Origin: a bacterium
Lineage (GTDB): Bacteria > Vulcanimicrobiota > Vulcanimicrobiia > Vulcanimicrobiales > SCRA01
Length of the DNA: 33,179 bases
Direction of reading: 5' to 3'
NCBI GenBank assembly: GCA_004298665.1
Contig: SCQY01000253.1
Coordinates: forward strand, 1-33,179
Shown here piece by piece: positions 6,587 through 14,546 of this stretch; within the stretch, counting starts at the first letter, position 1; each line of letters starts with the position of its first letter. The notes beneath the pieces are model-generated. The model made no database searches and was not told where the DNA came from. It worked only from the letters and a program-made list of their open reading frames with translations. A program made the position numbers and the translations under genes.

Positions 6587-7075
6587 ATGGAGATGACGAC
6601 GCTCGTTGGACGGGCCGCCCCGGCATTCACCCTTCCGGCCAGTGACGGCGCGGAGATCGCGCTCGAAAGCCTGCGGGGGATGCCTGTGGTGCTGGCGTTC
6701 TTCCGCGGCACCTGGTGACCGCGCTGCCGTAAGCAGCTCGTGGAGTTGCAGCAGGCCGCGCAGGAGTGGAACGCGCGCGGCGTCAGGGTCCTGGGCGTGG
6801 TGGGGCAGCGTTCGGAGCCGGTCCAGCGCCTTCGCACCAAGCGGGGCATCGCTTTCCCGATCCTCATCGACGCCGACCGCGCGGTGATCAAGCGCTTCGG
6901 CGTTTATCACCGCTTGGGCATCGACGCGATCAACATCGCGCGTCCAGCCGTCTTCGTGCTCGACGCGCAGGGCGTCGTGCGCTGGCAGCACGTCGCGCGC
7001 AATCAACTGGATCGTCCATCGGTCGCGCAGATCGACGCCGCCCTTGCGCTCGCGGCGGAGCGCCGGCGCGCTTAG
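6587..7075 (+). CDS. Peroxiredoxin-like protein with in-frame TGA (probable selenocysteine)
   Basis: A 162-residue AhpC/TSA-type thioredoxin-fold protein if TGA at 6716-6718 is read as selenocysteine. The reading frame is unbroken on both sides: FFRGTW, then TGA, then PRCRKQLVEL. In homologs of this type the TGA position is the first Cys of a CPxC active site, so the product would have U44-P-R-C47. The N-terminus VGRAAPAFTLPASDG and the later FPILIDADR, FGVYH and RPAVFVLDAQGVVRW are normal peroxiredoxin segments, with no other damage. A hairpin fitting bacterial SECIS rules follows the TGA. The ATG at 6587 has GAAGG 7 nt upstream. Likely role: cytoplasmic peroxide reduction. The 3' end overlaps the convergent M48 gene by 4 nt. 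Selenium genes (selA, selB, selC, selD) are not in the window; a nonsense mutation or read error is the alternative. Confidence 0.78.
6719..6760 (+). promoter_or_regulatory. SECIS-like hairpin directly after the TGA codon
   Basis: A 7-bp stem GCAGCTC/GAGTTGC (6733-6739 with 6743-6749) with apical loop GTG (6740-6742). Below it, CTGC (6724-6727) pairs with GCAG (6751-6754) and CGCG (6720-6723) with CGCG (6757-6760). The loop begins 21 nt after the TGA and has G first, within the published bacterial SECIS limits (16-37 nt, G in the first two loop positions). It lies inside the coding sequence, as bacterial SECIS elements do. Confidence 0.6.
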
Positions 7076-8997
7076 ACGCGATAGGCCGCCCAGACTAGCC
7101 CGAGCGCGAGTTGGAGCGTCTCGCCGCGCATTCCCGCCGATGCCGCGGCATCGATGGGATCGCGCCCGCGCAAGGAGAGCAGGTTTCCGGCCGGCGTTCC
7201 ATGGTGCTCCGCGGCGAGGGTGCAGGCTACCGCCACGGTTGCAGGGGTCGCGTTCGCGGCGCGCATCTGCGCCAGCGTTGGTGCGGCGACGCCGAATTGG
7301 TGCCCCAAGAGTTTCTGGAAGGCGGCGTAGCGCGCGGGTGTCGCATCGGGCAGCAGCGTGACGATGCGCCCTAGCAGCGTGCGCGCTTGGGACTGGTTGA
7401 CGAGATTCGCGGATGCGTCCGCGGCGCGTGCCGAGGTGACGAACGCGGCTTGCGCGGCGCGGGCCAGAGGGAGAAGGCGGTCGAGGTCACTCTGCGCGAG
7501 ATCGCCGTGCGGATAGTGTTTGACGTCGCCGAAGGCCTGCATGTAGCGGTCGATGGCCGCGGAGTTCGCGTAGGCCACGGCAAGCGATCCGCGCGCGGCA
7601 TCGACCGCGCGCAGCAGACCCGCGGTGCCGGCCGCCACGCCGCCGACGATGCTCTGCGCGTGCGAGAGCAGAAGGCTGCTGTTGGAGTTCGGGTGCGCAA
7701 TCTGATCGCGCAGGTCGTTGAGTACCTTGAGGTTGTCGTCGAGGATCGCGGGTGCCTGGTCGAAGGTATCGGTGGCTTCGTCGAACAGATGGTTGGTATC
7801 GCGTACAAGCTTCAGCTGTTCGTAGAGCAGCGTGGCCAGGCGCGAGTCGTCGCTCACCCCGGCGATGCCGCCCGCCTCGTCCATCGGGATGTCGTAATCG
7901 AGCTGACCGAGATGTGCGTCGAGCGCGTCTGCATCCTTGCGCCCGTCCTTGATGCGTGCCTCGACGTCGTCTTTCGCGGCCTTCAACCGCGCCTGGACGG
8001 CATCGAGTTGGGCTATGAGCGCAACCGTATCGACATGGGGAGAAGCGATGGGAGCGGCGTTGTCTTGGGCCAGCGCCTGCGCGCGCGGATCGTTGCCCAG
8101 CGGAACCAGCGTCTGCTGGGCGAGACCGGCATAGCCAAGTGCCATCTGCGACCGCGCCAGGCCCAAGCGCGCGCCGGCGTTGCTGGGATCGCTCGCGATG
8201 ATGCGGGCGAGGGCGGCTTGCGCGTAGGCGTAGCGCCCCTCGTCGAGATCGTGGAGTGCAGCTGCCGTGGCCTGGACGGTGCTGCGATTGCCGATCGGCG
8301 GATAGCCCTCGAGGTGGGCGACGCGGTCAGCCGAACCGGGGTGCGTCTCGAAGTAGCGCGAGAAGATGCCGCCGGATTTCTGCTCGATGGATCCAAGACG
8401 CGCCATGAAGTCCACCATCGTCTGCGGATCGTAGTTGGCCTCCGCCATTAGCTTCAGGCCATATTCGTCGGCCTTGAGCTCGTGATAGCGGCTGACCTTG
8501 AGCAGATAGAGACCGGCGGCGAGATCGCCGAAGCGGCTGACCAGCGGGGAGAAGAACTTGAAGATCGTGAGCAGCGTGTTGGCGCCCTTGACTTCCTCGT
8601 ACATCTTGGTGATGTGGTACTGCTCTTCGTGGCCCAGCTCGTGTCCCAGCACGGCGGCCATCTCGTCGTCGTCCTGCACGAAGTTGAGCATCCCTTTGGT
8701 AATGTAGATCGTGCCGCCGGGGAGCGAGAAGGCATTGGGCGTCTCGCTATCGAGGATCCGCACGCGGTAGGGGATGTCGCGTCGTACCGTATGCGGCGTG
8801 AGGCTCACGAAGACGCGTTCGACCCATGCCGTCAAGAGCGGGTCGTCGTCGACGCTGCCGATCTGCTCCTCGATCGCGCGCTCGACGCGCTGCCCGAACT
8901 GCACCTCCCGCTGCGAGCTCATCGCAACGGCCGGCAGCGGAGCCAGCAGCGCTGCCGCGAGCATGAGCGCGCAGATGCGAGCCGTCGCCTTTCTCAT
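7072..8997 (-). CDS. M48-family zinc metalloprotease with TPR-like region
   Basis: A 641-residue exported protease. Residues 1-25 are a signal peptide (LMLAAALLAPLPAVA). The M48 peptidase domain follows (about 30-240): zinc-binding HELGH at 119-123 and the third ligand Glu173 in YHELKADEYG; SLPGGTIYITKGML is the typical strand before the active site. About 245-310 is a TPR-like stretch, and the remaining half is helical, Ala-rich and unassigned. The domain order resembles periplasmic BepA/YfgC-type proteases that police outer-membrane proteins, so quality control in the periplasm is a fair guess. It is divergent from the TlpA-like gene (85 nt) and converges on the peroxiredoxin-like gene. No clear ribosome site was seen before the ATG. 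Confidence 0.9.
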   Translation of the reverse strand: MRKATARICALMLAAALLAPLPAVAMSSQREVQFGQRVERAIEEQIGSVDDDPLLTAWVERVFVSLTPHTVRRDIPYRVRILDSETPNAFSLPGGTIYITKGMLNFVQDDDEMAAVLGHELGHEEQYHITKMYEEVKGANTLLTIFKFFSPLVSRFGDLAAGLYLLKVSRYHELKADEYGLKLMAEANYDPQTMVDFMARLGSIEQKSGGIFSRYFETHPGSADRVAHLEGYPPIGNRSTVQATAAALHDLDEGRYAYAQAALARIIASDPSNAGARLGLARSQMALGYAGLAQQTLVPLGNDPRAQALAQDNAAPIASPHVDTVALIAQLDAVQARLKAAKDDVEARIKDGRKDADALDAHLGQLDYDIPMDEAGGIAGVSDDSRLATLLYEQLKLVRDTNHLFDEATDTFDQAPAILDDNLKVLNDLRDQIAHPNSNSSLLLSHAQSIVGGVAAGTAGLLRAVDAARGSLAVAYANSAAIDRYMQAFGDVKHYPHGDLAQSDLDRLLPLARAAQAAFVTSARAADASANLVNQSQARTLLGRIVTLLPDATPARYAAFQKLLGHQFGVAAPTLAQMRAANATPATVAVACTLAAEHHGTPAGNLLSLRGRDPIDAAASAGMRGETLQLALGLVWAAYRV

Positions 8998-9082
8998 GGC
9001 TTGTGCCGCAGTTCGTCATTGCTCGGGGGCGACCTTGGGCGGACGCCTGGACGGCGATAGGCCTTCCGTGCATCGACGCATA

Positions 9083-9613
9083 ATGCTCGCTCCCGTGAAT
9101 CGAGGAATCTTGGTCGTCGCCGCGGCTGCGCTCGTGCTGGTGGGTTGCGCAGATGGGGGCAAGGCGGCTTCGAGTGCGGGTCCCGGGTCGCTGGCCGGTG
9201 CGCCCGTCGAGAGCTTCACCGTCGCACGTCTGGGCGGAGGCAGTGCGGGCGTTACCGATTTCCACGGGAAAGTGCTGCTAGTGAACCTCTGGGCATCGTG
9301 GTGCCCGCCGTGCCGGCAGGAGATGCCCGACTTGGAACGCTTCTCGCGCAAGGCCGCCAAAGACGGGGTGGAAGTGCTGGGCGTGAATGAAGGTGAGTCG
9401 GCGCAGACGGCCGCTGCTTTCGCCAAGACGGCGGGCGTGACGTTCCCCATCCTGCTCGATCAGCAGCAGCGCTATGGCGCCGCCTATGGGGCGTTGGGCT
9501 TGCCGACCACCGTCTTCGTGCGGCGCGACGGCACCGTCTCGGAAGCCGTAGACGGGCCGCTCACGTACGATCAAATGCAGGCCAAGGCCAAGCGCGCGGA
9601 GGGCTCCAAATGA
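9083..9613 (+). CDS. TlpA/ResA-like thioredoxin-fold lipoprotein
   Basis: A 176-residue thiol-disulfide oxidoreductase. The signal peptide ends in a lipobox (LVGC, lipidated Cys 22), so it should be anchored in a membrane facing the periplasm. The redox site is SWCPPC (C73, C76), and the cis-Pro region LGLPTTVFV and the insert VNEGESAQTAAAFAK are typical of TlpA/ResA. Such proteins reduce apocytochrome c or other periplasmic disulfides. Its stop overlaps the next start (ATGA), so the following membrane protein is translated with it. An alternative GTG start at 9094 would shorten the N-terminus by four residues; neither has a strong ribosome site. Confidence 0.88.
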   Translation: MLAPVNRGILVVAAAALVLVGCADGGKAASSAGPGSLAGAPVESFTVARLGGGSAGVTDFHGKVLLVNLWASWCPPCRQEMPDLERFSRKAAKDGVEVLGVNEGESAQTAAAFAKTAGVTFPILLDQQQRYGAAYGALGLPTTVFVRRDGTVSEAVDGPLTYDQMQAKAKRAEGSK

Positions 9614-10524
9614 GCGAAGGGATGGTGGCGGGGATGGCGGCGCTGGCCGTCGCGCTGCTCTCGTTCGCGCAGGACGCCGTTCCCGGGTTGACGTTCTACC
9701 ATACGTGGCAGTATGCGCTTGCGCTGGCCGCCGGTATCGCGTTCGCGGCAAACTACGCGCTGCGCCGGCGCCGCTATCGGTTGGCGATGCTAGGCGTTGC
9801 CGCGATTGGCCTCGCCGGGCTCTACGCGGGTTTGACGGGTGCCGACACCGCGTTGCTGACCCGCGGCCCCGGACAGACCGTCCATGCAGCCGGCGGAGTT
9901 GTCGTACATTTTCCCATCGCCGACGCCCAGCAGGTGCGCGCGGGCACGGCGGTGCTCGAAGTGGCGGGGCGCGGACCGCTGCACCCGGGAGGGCGCAGCT
10001 ACGCCGGCTCCTCCGTACTGGTCTCGCAGATGCATCCAGCCGCCTACATCGACGCTTACGATACCGCTGGGCGCCACCTCACGATCACCCAGCCGCAGGG
10101 GACCTCGTTCCTTTCGCCGCTGCTGCTCTTTCCGTCGCAGGCTCGCTTGCGCGATCGCACGTACGCCATCGACGTCTTCGCGCTGCCAGCGCTTTCGCAG
10201 ACGGTACAGGCATTCTACTTCACCCCGGCCGATATCGCCGCCGTACAGCATGTGGCTCCTCCCCCTGACGCGGCCGTCCTCGTGGCGCTGACCGACCGCA
10301 ACCGCGCGCTGGTCCCCCACGGCATCGGTTTCCTGCGCCAGGGCGCAGCCACCGGCGTGGGCGATGTACGCCTTACCGCATCCATCGGCCGCTACCCCGT
10401 GCTGCTGGTGGCCTCGGCGCCGTGGCCGCCGCTGCTGATCGGGGGTACGCTGCTAGCGATCGCGGGGGTGCTAGTGCGCAGGCGCAAAGAGGACGGAGCG
10501 CTCTCCGCCAACGGCGCGGTTTAG
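9610..10524 (+). CDS. Membrane protein of unknown function, coupled to the TlpA-like gene
   Basis: I do not recognise a named family in these 304 residues. There are hydrophobic segments near 5-22, 33-50 and 58-77, then a soluble region of about 190 residues (90-275) rich in beta-type stretches, then a C-terminal membrane segment (about 275-292, PPLLIGGTLLAIAGVLV) and a short basic tail (RRRKED). The layout, few helices around a large outside domain, is like ResB-type cytochrome c assembly proteins, and the ATGA overlap with a TlpA/ResA-like gene suits that. No ResB signature was identified, so this is only a suggestion. Confidence 0.75.
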   Translation: MSEGMVAGMAALAVALLSFAQDAVPGLTFYHTWQYALALAAGIAFAANYALRRRRYRLAMLGVAAIGLAGLYAGLTGADTALLTRGPGQTVHAAGGVVVHFPIADAQQVRAGTAVLEVAGRGPLHPGGRSYAGSSVLVSQMHPAAYIDAYDTAGRHLTITQPQGTSFLSPLLLFPSQARLRDRTYAIDVFALPALSQTVQAFYFTPADIAAVQHVAPPPDAAVLVALTDRNRALVPHGIGFLRQGAATGVGDVRLTASIGRYPVLLVASAPWPPLLIGGTLLAIAGVLVRRRKEDGALSANGAV

Positions 10525-10569
10525 GCTCGCCGACGTGCCGGGCAGGCCGCCGGAGGACGGCCCGTCTCG

Positions 10570-10578
10570 TGGTACAAT
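10570..10578 (+). promoter_or_regulatory. Extended -10 element before the MalT-like regulator
   Basis: TGG followed by TACAAT (10573-10578). No -35 match was found 17 nt upstream. A start of transcription near 10585 would leave about 7 nt before the ATG at 10592, a nearly leaderless message. Confidence 0.4.
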
Positions 10579-10591
10579 GGGGCCAACGGGC

Positions 10592-13231
10592 ATGGCACTT
10601 CGACGCTTGGTCGGCGTCCCTATCACCGCGCCGGCCCCTGGGGCGTTCGGAACGATCGCACGGCCTAGGTTGTACGAGCGACTCGACAACGCGCTCACGA
10701 TGCACGTCGCCTGCATCATCGCACCCGCAGGCTATGGCAAATCGGCGCTCGTACGCCAGTACGTCGAGCGGGCAGGGCGTCCGTGGGCGACCGTGGCGGT
10801 CCCCACGGGGGGCGGCTTGCTCCCCTTTGCGGAGGCCGTGGCGCAAGGGCTGCGTGAGCTCGTTCCGCATGCGGCGGACGACTTCGGCGGCGCGGCGGAG
10901 AGCGCGCGACGCGCCCCGCACCCGGAGGCGGTGCTGGCCGATTGGTTCGCGCATCTGCTGGCGGGGCAGGTGCCGCTGCTGGTCGTCGACGACGTGGACC
11001 AGCTGCGTGACGAGGGCGGAGCCGCTTTTCTGCGCGAGCTGATCGAGCGTGCGGCCGATGCGCGTTTTCTGATTCTCTCGCGATCGACGCCGCCGTTGCC
11101 GCTGACGCGCTGGCTGGCCTACGGCGAGATCGACTTTCCCATCGACCTCGCGGAACTGCGCTTCCGCGACGACGAGGTGCGCGCGTACGTCCGCGACAGC
11201 GGTCTGGTGCTCCCGGCGCAGACACTCGAGCGTGTCATCGAGCTCGCCGGAGGCTGGCCGATGGCTGCGGCGCTGGCGGCACGCGCGGCGGCGCGCGCAG
11301 GCAGCGACATGCGCCAGATCGAGGGGGCGACGCGAGAGATCCTCTTCGATTTCTTTGCCCAGGAGATCTTCGCGTCGTTGCCGCCGGAGATGCGCCGCTT
11401 CGTCGTGGACACCAGCGTCTTCGACGTGCTCGAGATCCCGCTGCTGGAGGCGCACGTTCGCTACGCGCAGGCGCGTGCGATGCTGGAGCAGATGCTCCAC
11501 GACGGCATCTTCGTCTTTCGCGAGAGCAACGACGTCTATCGCTACCAGGGCCTCTTCCGTGCCTTCGCGCGCCACGAGCTGGGGCGCCGCTCCGTCGTGC
11601 AGCGGCGCGAGGCCTATCTCGCCGCCGCCGAGGCGCTGATAGCGGGAGGGCGGGATGCCGAGGCGCTGATACTGCTGGCCGAGATCGGCGAGCGCGCCGG
11701 TCTGCAGCGTCTGGCCGGCGAGCGCTACCGTGAGATATTCCGCACGGGGCGTGCCGACGCGCTGCTGGGGGCGTTGGATGCCTTGGACGCTCCCGACGAC
11801 CCCGAGGTGCTGGCCCTGCGGGCGCTGGTTTTGGTGCGTACGGAGCGTGCGAGCGAGGTCCCGGAGCTGGTGCAGCGCGTCGAGGTGATCGGGGAGAAGG
11901 GAATCGCGCGCTTACAGGCTCGCCTGGCTCTGGCTACCTATCTTTCGTATGAGATGCGCTACGCCGAAGCGATGGAAGTAGTGCGTGCTGAGACGGCGGC
12001 AAGTCTGTTACCGCGTGCCATTGCCTTCGACTTCTATGCCCTGGCCGTCGATGCGCTGACGGAGCTGGACGAGAGCGGCGAGGCCCAGCGCTACCTGCAG
12101 CAGATGGTGCCGTTGGCCACGCCAGCGCAACGCTACCGCGTCGCCTATGCCAACCTCGTGCTCTCGCTCAAACGCAGCGAGTTGAGTCTTGTGGAGCGGT
12201 TCGCCGAGGAACTCCTCGCGGAGGCTGAGACAGAGCGCGATCTCCCGACAGCGGCACGGGCCCGCCTCGGCTTGGCGAAAGTAGCGATGCAGCGCGGCGA
12301 GAGTGCGGAAGCCCAACGCCTCTCGCGCGAGGGAGCCGATGCGTTCCGTCAAGCCGGCGATGTCCACAGCGAGATCTTTGCCTTGATGCCGCTGATCCAC
12401 ACAGCAAGCGAGGCGGGGCAGTTCGAGTCGATGCGCGAGGGCATTGCGCGTCTCGAGGCGCTGGGGGCTCTGGGTATAGGACGCTGGGCCTATGATGTCT
12501 GCGTTCCGCCTGCAGAGGCGATCGAGCGTGCGGCGAGGAGCGACTATAGCGGCGCGTTCGAGGCGCTCAACGCGCGGCCGATATTGCTGGAACGGAACTA
12601 TACCACGCTGCGTCTAGCGGAGATCGCCTTCTATGCAGCCGGCGCCGCGCGCCGCGAGGAGGCCGAGGCGCGGGTGACCGAGTGTCTCGAACGGTTGCGC
12701 GAGGGAAGGTCCGCTAGCGCGGAGACCTCCCAGCGGACGGTGCTTGCGCTGATCTATCTCGCACATGCCAACTTGGTGTTGGGGCGGCTGGAGCGTGCCC
12801 ATAGCCTCCTCGAGCAGTTGGGGCGTGCCAAGGGCGCTCTGGAACGCAAGGCGCGCTTGCTCTTCGATGTTGCGTGGGCGACCTATCTCCAAGCCAACGG
12901 CTATGGCGAGGGGGAAGAACAGCGCCGCTCCTCCTTGGAGCGCATGGCGCAGGCCGGGCTCGGGGGGTTGGCGGCGGTCTTCGAGCGCCTCAGCGTGCCC
13001 GTGCGAGCCGCCCAGGAGTCGGCGGGTGGGACGCTGGGGAGCCTGACGAAAAAGGAGCTAGCCATGCTGGCCATGGTCGCCGAGGGCCTAGCATCAAAGC
13101 AGATCGCGGAGCGCCTGGGACGCAGCCCCCAGACGGTGGACAAGCACCTCTCCAACGCTCTGCGCAAGCTAGACTGCCGCTCGCGGGCGGAGGCCGTGGC
13201 CCTGGCCCGCCGCCATGGCTTCCTAGGCTAG
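10592..13231 (+). CDS. MalT-like (LAL) LuxR-family transcriptional regulator
   Basis: A large ATP-dependent regulator of 879 residues. An N-terminal STAND-type NTPase domain has Walker A APAGYGKS (44-51) and a Walker B-like LLVVDD (129-134). A long helical-repeat middle (about 330-800) is TPR-like, and the last 65 residues are a LuxR helix-turn-helix (LTKKELAMLAMVAEGLASKQIAERL and VDKHLSNALRKL). In MalT and relatives, ligand binding to the repeats drives ATP-dependent assembly and promoter activation. The ATG at 10592 is used; a GTG at 10535 or ATG at 10577 would add residues upstream of or overlapping the -10 element. It follows the membrane-protein gene by 67 nt. The inducer and targets are unknown. 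Confidence 0.88.
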   Translation: MALRRLVGVPITAPAPGAFGTIARPRLYERLDNALTMHVACIIAPAGYGKSALVRQYVERAGRPWATVAVPTGGGLLPFAEAVAQGLRELVPHAADDFGGAAESARRAPHPEAVLADWFAHLLAGQVPLLVVDDVDQLRDEGGAAFLRELIERAADARFLILSRSTPPLPLTRWLAYGEIDFPIDLAELRFRDDEVRAYVRDSGLVLPAQTLERVIELAGGWPMAAALAARAAARAGSDMRQIEGATREILFDFFAQEIFASLPPEMRRFVVDTSVFDVLEIPLLEAHVRYAQARAMLEQMLHDGIFVFRESNDVYRYQGLFRAFARHELGRRSVVQRREAYLAAAEALIAGGRDAEALILLAEIGERAGLQRLAGERYREIFRTGRADALLGALDALDAPDDPEVLALRALVLVRTERASEVPELVQRVEVIGEKGIARLQARLALATYLSYEMRYAEAMEVVRAETAASLLPRAIAFDFYALAVDALTELDESGEAQRYLQQMVPLATPAQRYRVAYANLVLSLKRSELSLVERFAEELLAEAETERDLPTAARARLGLAKVAMQRGESAEAQRLSREGADAFRQAGDVHSEIFALMPLIHTASEAGQFESMREGIARLEALGALGIGRWAYDVCVPPAEAIERAARSDYSGAFEALNARPILLERNYTTLRLAEIAFYAAGAARREEAEARVTECLERLREGRSASAETSQRTVLALIYLAHANLVLGRLERAHSLLEQLGRAKGALERKARLLFDVAWATYLQANGYGEGEEQRRSSLERMAQAGLGGLAAVFERLSVPVRAAQESAGGTLGSLTKKELAMLAMVAEGLASKQIAERLGRSPQTVDKHLSNALRKLDCRSRAEAVALARRHGFLG

Positions 13232-13234
13232 TCC

Positions 13235-13252
13235 CTACCGGATTTACGGTAG
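13235..13252 (+). other. Small hairpin after the MalT-like gene
   Basis: CTACCG and CGGTAG form a 6-bp stem around GATTTA, 3 nt after the stop. It has no T-run, so it could be a weak terminator, an RNA end stabiliser, or an operator for the next gene. Confidence 0.3.
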
Positions 13253-13327
13253 AGTCTTCACGCGGCCACCGGCCCTACGATAGGTCCAAGGTACTATTGC
13301 TTCGCTTTCACCTTGGAGGCTTATCGA

Positions 13328-13483
13328 ATGACTCGCGTTCTCGCCGCCCTCGTCCTCGGCGCCAGTATCCTCGGCCTCGCGGCCTGCTCGGGCGGCGGCT
13401 CGAGCTCGATGACCCCTGTTACGCAAAGTATGGCGCAGGGGCAGACGAATCCCGACAGCGGCGGGATGCCCCCCAACCTCTAA
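13328..13483 (+). CDS. Small lipoprotein, 51 residues
   Basis: A short gene with strong signals. GGAGG (13315-13319) lies 8 nt before the ATG. The product begins MTRVLAALVLGASILGLAAC, a lipoprotein signal with lipobox GLAAC (Cys 20), followed by GGGSSS and a Gly/Pro/Gln-rich tail of 31 residues ending MPPNL. After processing only about 32 residues would remain on the membrane. It lies between the MalT-like regulator and the degenerate HD-GYP gene, same strand. No function can be named. Confidence 0.7.
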   Translation: MTRVLAALVLGASILGLAACSGGGSSSMTPVTQSMAQGQTNPDSGGMPPNL

Positions 13484-13537
13484 TCCGACTCCATTCTCCT
13501 ATCGGGTGTGAAGCAGTAAGGAAGTCGAGCGTCAACC

Positions 13538-14533
13538 ATGGTCGCTACCGCTTGGGATATACAACTGGGCCACGAGTTCGGCGAGCCGTTCACGATCCAC
13601 GGGATCGGGGCGGCTCCCGGCGGGAGCATGGCCAGTCACGGCATCGTCGACCGTCTGCGCGCCGATCTCGCGGCCCTGTTGAGTTCCCGTAAGGAGGCGA
13701 TCGTCGAGGCCATCTACGATCGGGCGGGCTTCGCCTCGGCCCACCAAGTGAAGATCCGGCCCGACAACCTTGCTGCACGATTCGTCGAGCGCGTCGTCGA
13801 AGGACTTCGAGGCGATGATTTCGCCGCGCTCATGGACTGGGTGCGCGAACTCCATCAGCTCGCCGACCGGCGTATGCTAGCGGAGATCGACATCCCGCGC
13901 ATGCTCGACGCCGGTTGTGCCCTTGCCATTAGCGCCGCGGCCTCCATCCGCGACGAGATCACCGACATCGCCCTCTTCTTCGCCGAGCTCCGCCAGGAGT
14001 TGCAAGGCGCCTACGTGCGATCCGCGATTCGCGCCGCCGGGCGCGCAAAACCGGCAGCGCCGCCGGCGCGAGCGCCTCGTTCCGATGGCGCACCTCTCGA
14101 CCATCTCGCCGCGGAGATCGCACGCGAGTTGGGACTCCATGAGCGCTCCTGCTCGTTCATGGAGCACTTCGACCGGCTTCGCGCCGCCGGCATCCCCGGC
14201 GTTCCCGCCGAGCTGCTGGGTGATGAGACCCCGCTCACTCGCCCCGAACTCGAACTGGTCGCGGGGCATGCGGCCTTCGGAGCGCAGTCCCTGGCGCGTC
14301 TCGAGGCGTGGCGTGCGTTTGCCACGGTAGAGCTCCTCCGCGACGAGCGTTGGGAGACGCGTGCGGAGCACATCCCGCTCGCCTCGCGGATCATCGCCGT
14401 CGTCGACGCGTACGCGGAGATGTTGGCAACGCACCGCTCCCCGCAGCGTGCCCTGGCGGCCCTCGAGGATGAGGCCGGAAAGCGCTGGGATCCCGTCGTC
14501 GTCGCCGCCGCGGTGCGCCTGCTGCGAGAGTAG
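13538..14533 (+). CDS. Degenerate HD-GYP-like protein with N-terminal helical domain
   Basis: A 331-residue protein. About 40-150 is a helical domain like the N-terminal sensory domain of RsbR-type proteins (LAALLSSRKEAIVEAIYDRA...). About 185-331 follows the HD-GYP phosphodiesterase fold: AGIPGVPAELL, PLTRPELELVAGHAAFGA and IPLASRIIAVVDAYAEML match the IPD, PLT..E...TH...GA and IPL.ARIIAVADA segments. The catalytic residues are gone: the HD pair reads FD, HHER reads LRDER and GYP is missing. It is therefore probably a non-catalytic binder or scaffold. The ATG at 13538 is far from AAGGAAG; an ATG at 13628 with GGGAG close by would remove 30 residues with no domain content. Confidence 0.72.
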   Translation: MVATAWDIQLGHEFGEPFTIHGIGAAPGGSMASHGIVDRLRADLAALLSSRKEAIVEAIYDRAGFASAHQVKIRPDNLAARFVERVVEGLRGDDFAALMDWVRELHQLADRRMLAEIDIPRMLDAGCALAISAAASIRDEITDIALFFAELRQELQGAYVRSAIRAAGRAKPAAPPARAPRSDGAPLDHLAAEIARELGLHERSCSFMEHFDRLRAAGIPGVPAELLGDETPLTRPELELVAGHAAFGAQSLARLEAWRAFATVELLRDERWETRAEHIPLASRIIAVVDAYAEMLATHRSPQRALAALEDEAGKRWDPVVVAAAVRLLRE

Positions 14534-14546
14534 CGTATACGGATGT

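Noticed and set aside
6587..6718. A truncated peroxiredoxin pseudogene
   Set aside because: Only the TGA interrupts the frame, it is at an active-site Cys, and a SECIS-like hairpin follows. Pseudogene remains the fallback if no selenium genes exist.
6740..7075. A separate short gene starting at GTG 6740
   Set aside because: It is the 3' part of the peroxiredoxin-like frame after the TGA. It would lack the N-terminal half of the fold and the active-site loop.
7387..8451. Long open frame opposite the M48 protease
   Set aside because: Antisense frame in GC-rich coding DNA; the translation is Arg/Gly/Val-rich and has no recognisable motif, while the opposite strand has the full protease.
10373..11575. 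400-codon open frame opposite the MalT-like regulator
   Set aside because: Shadow of the real gene; composition is Arg/Ala-rich and there is no ribosome site or domain.
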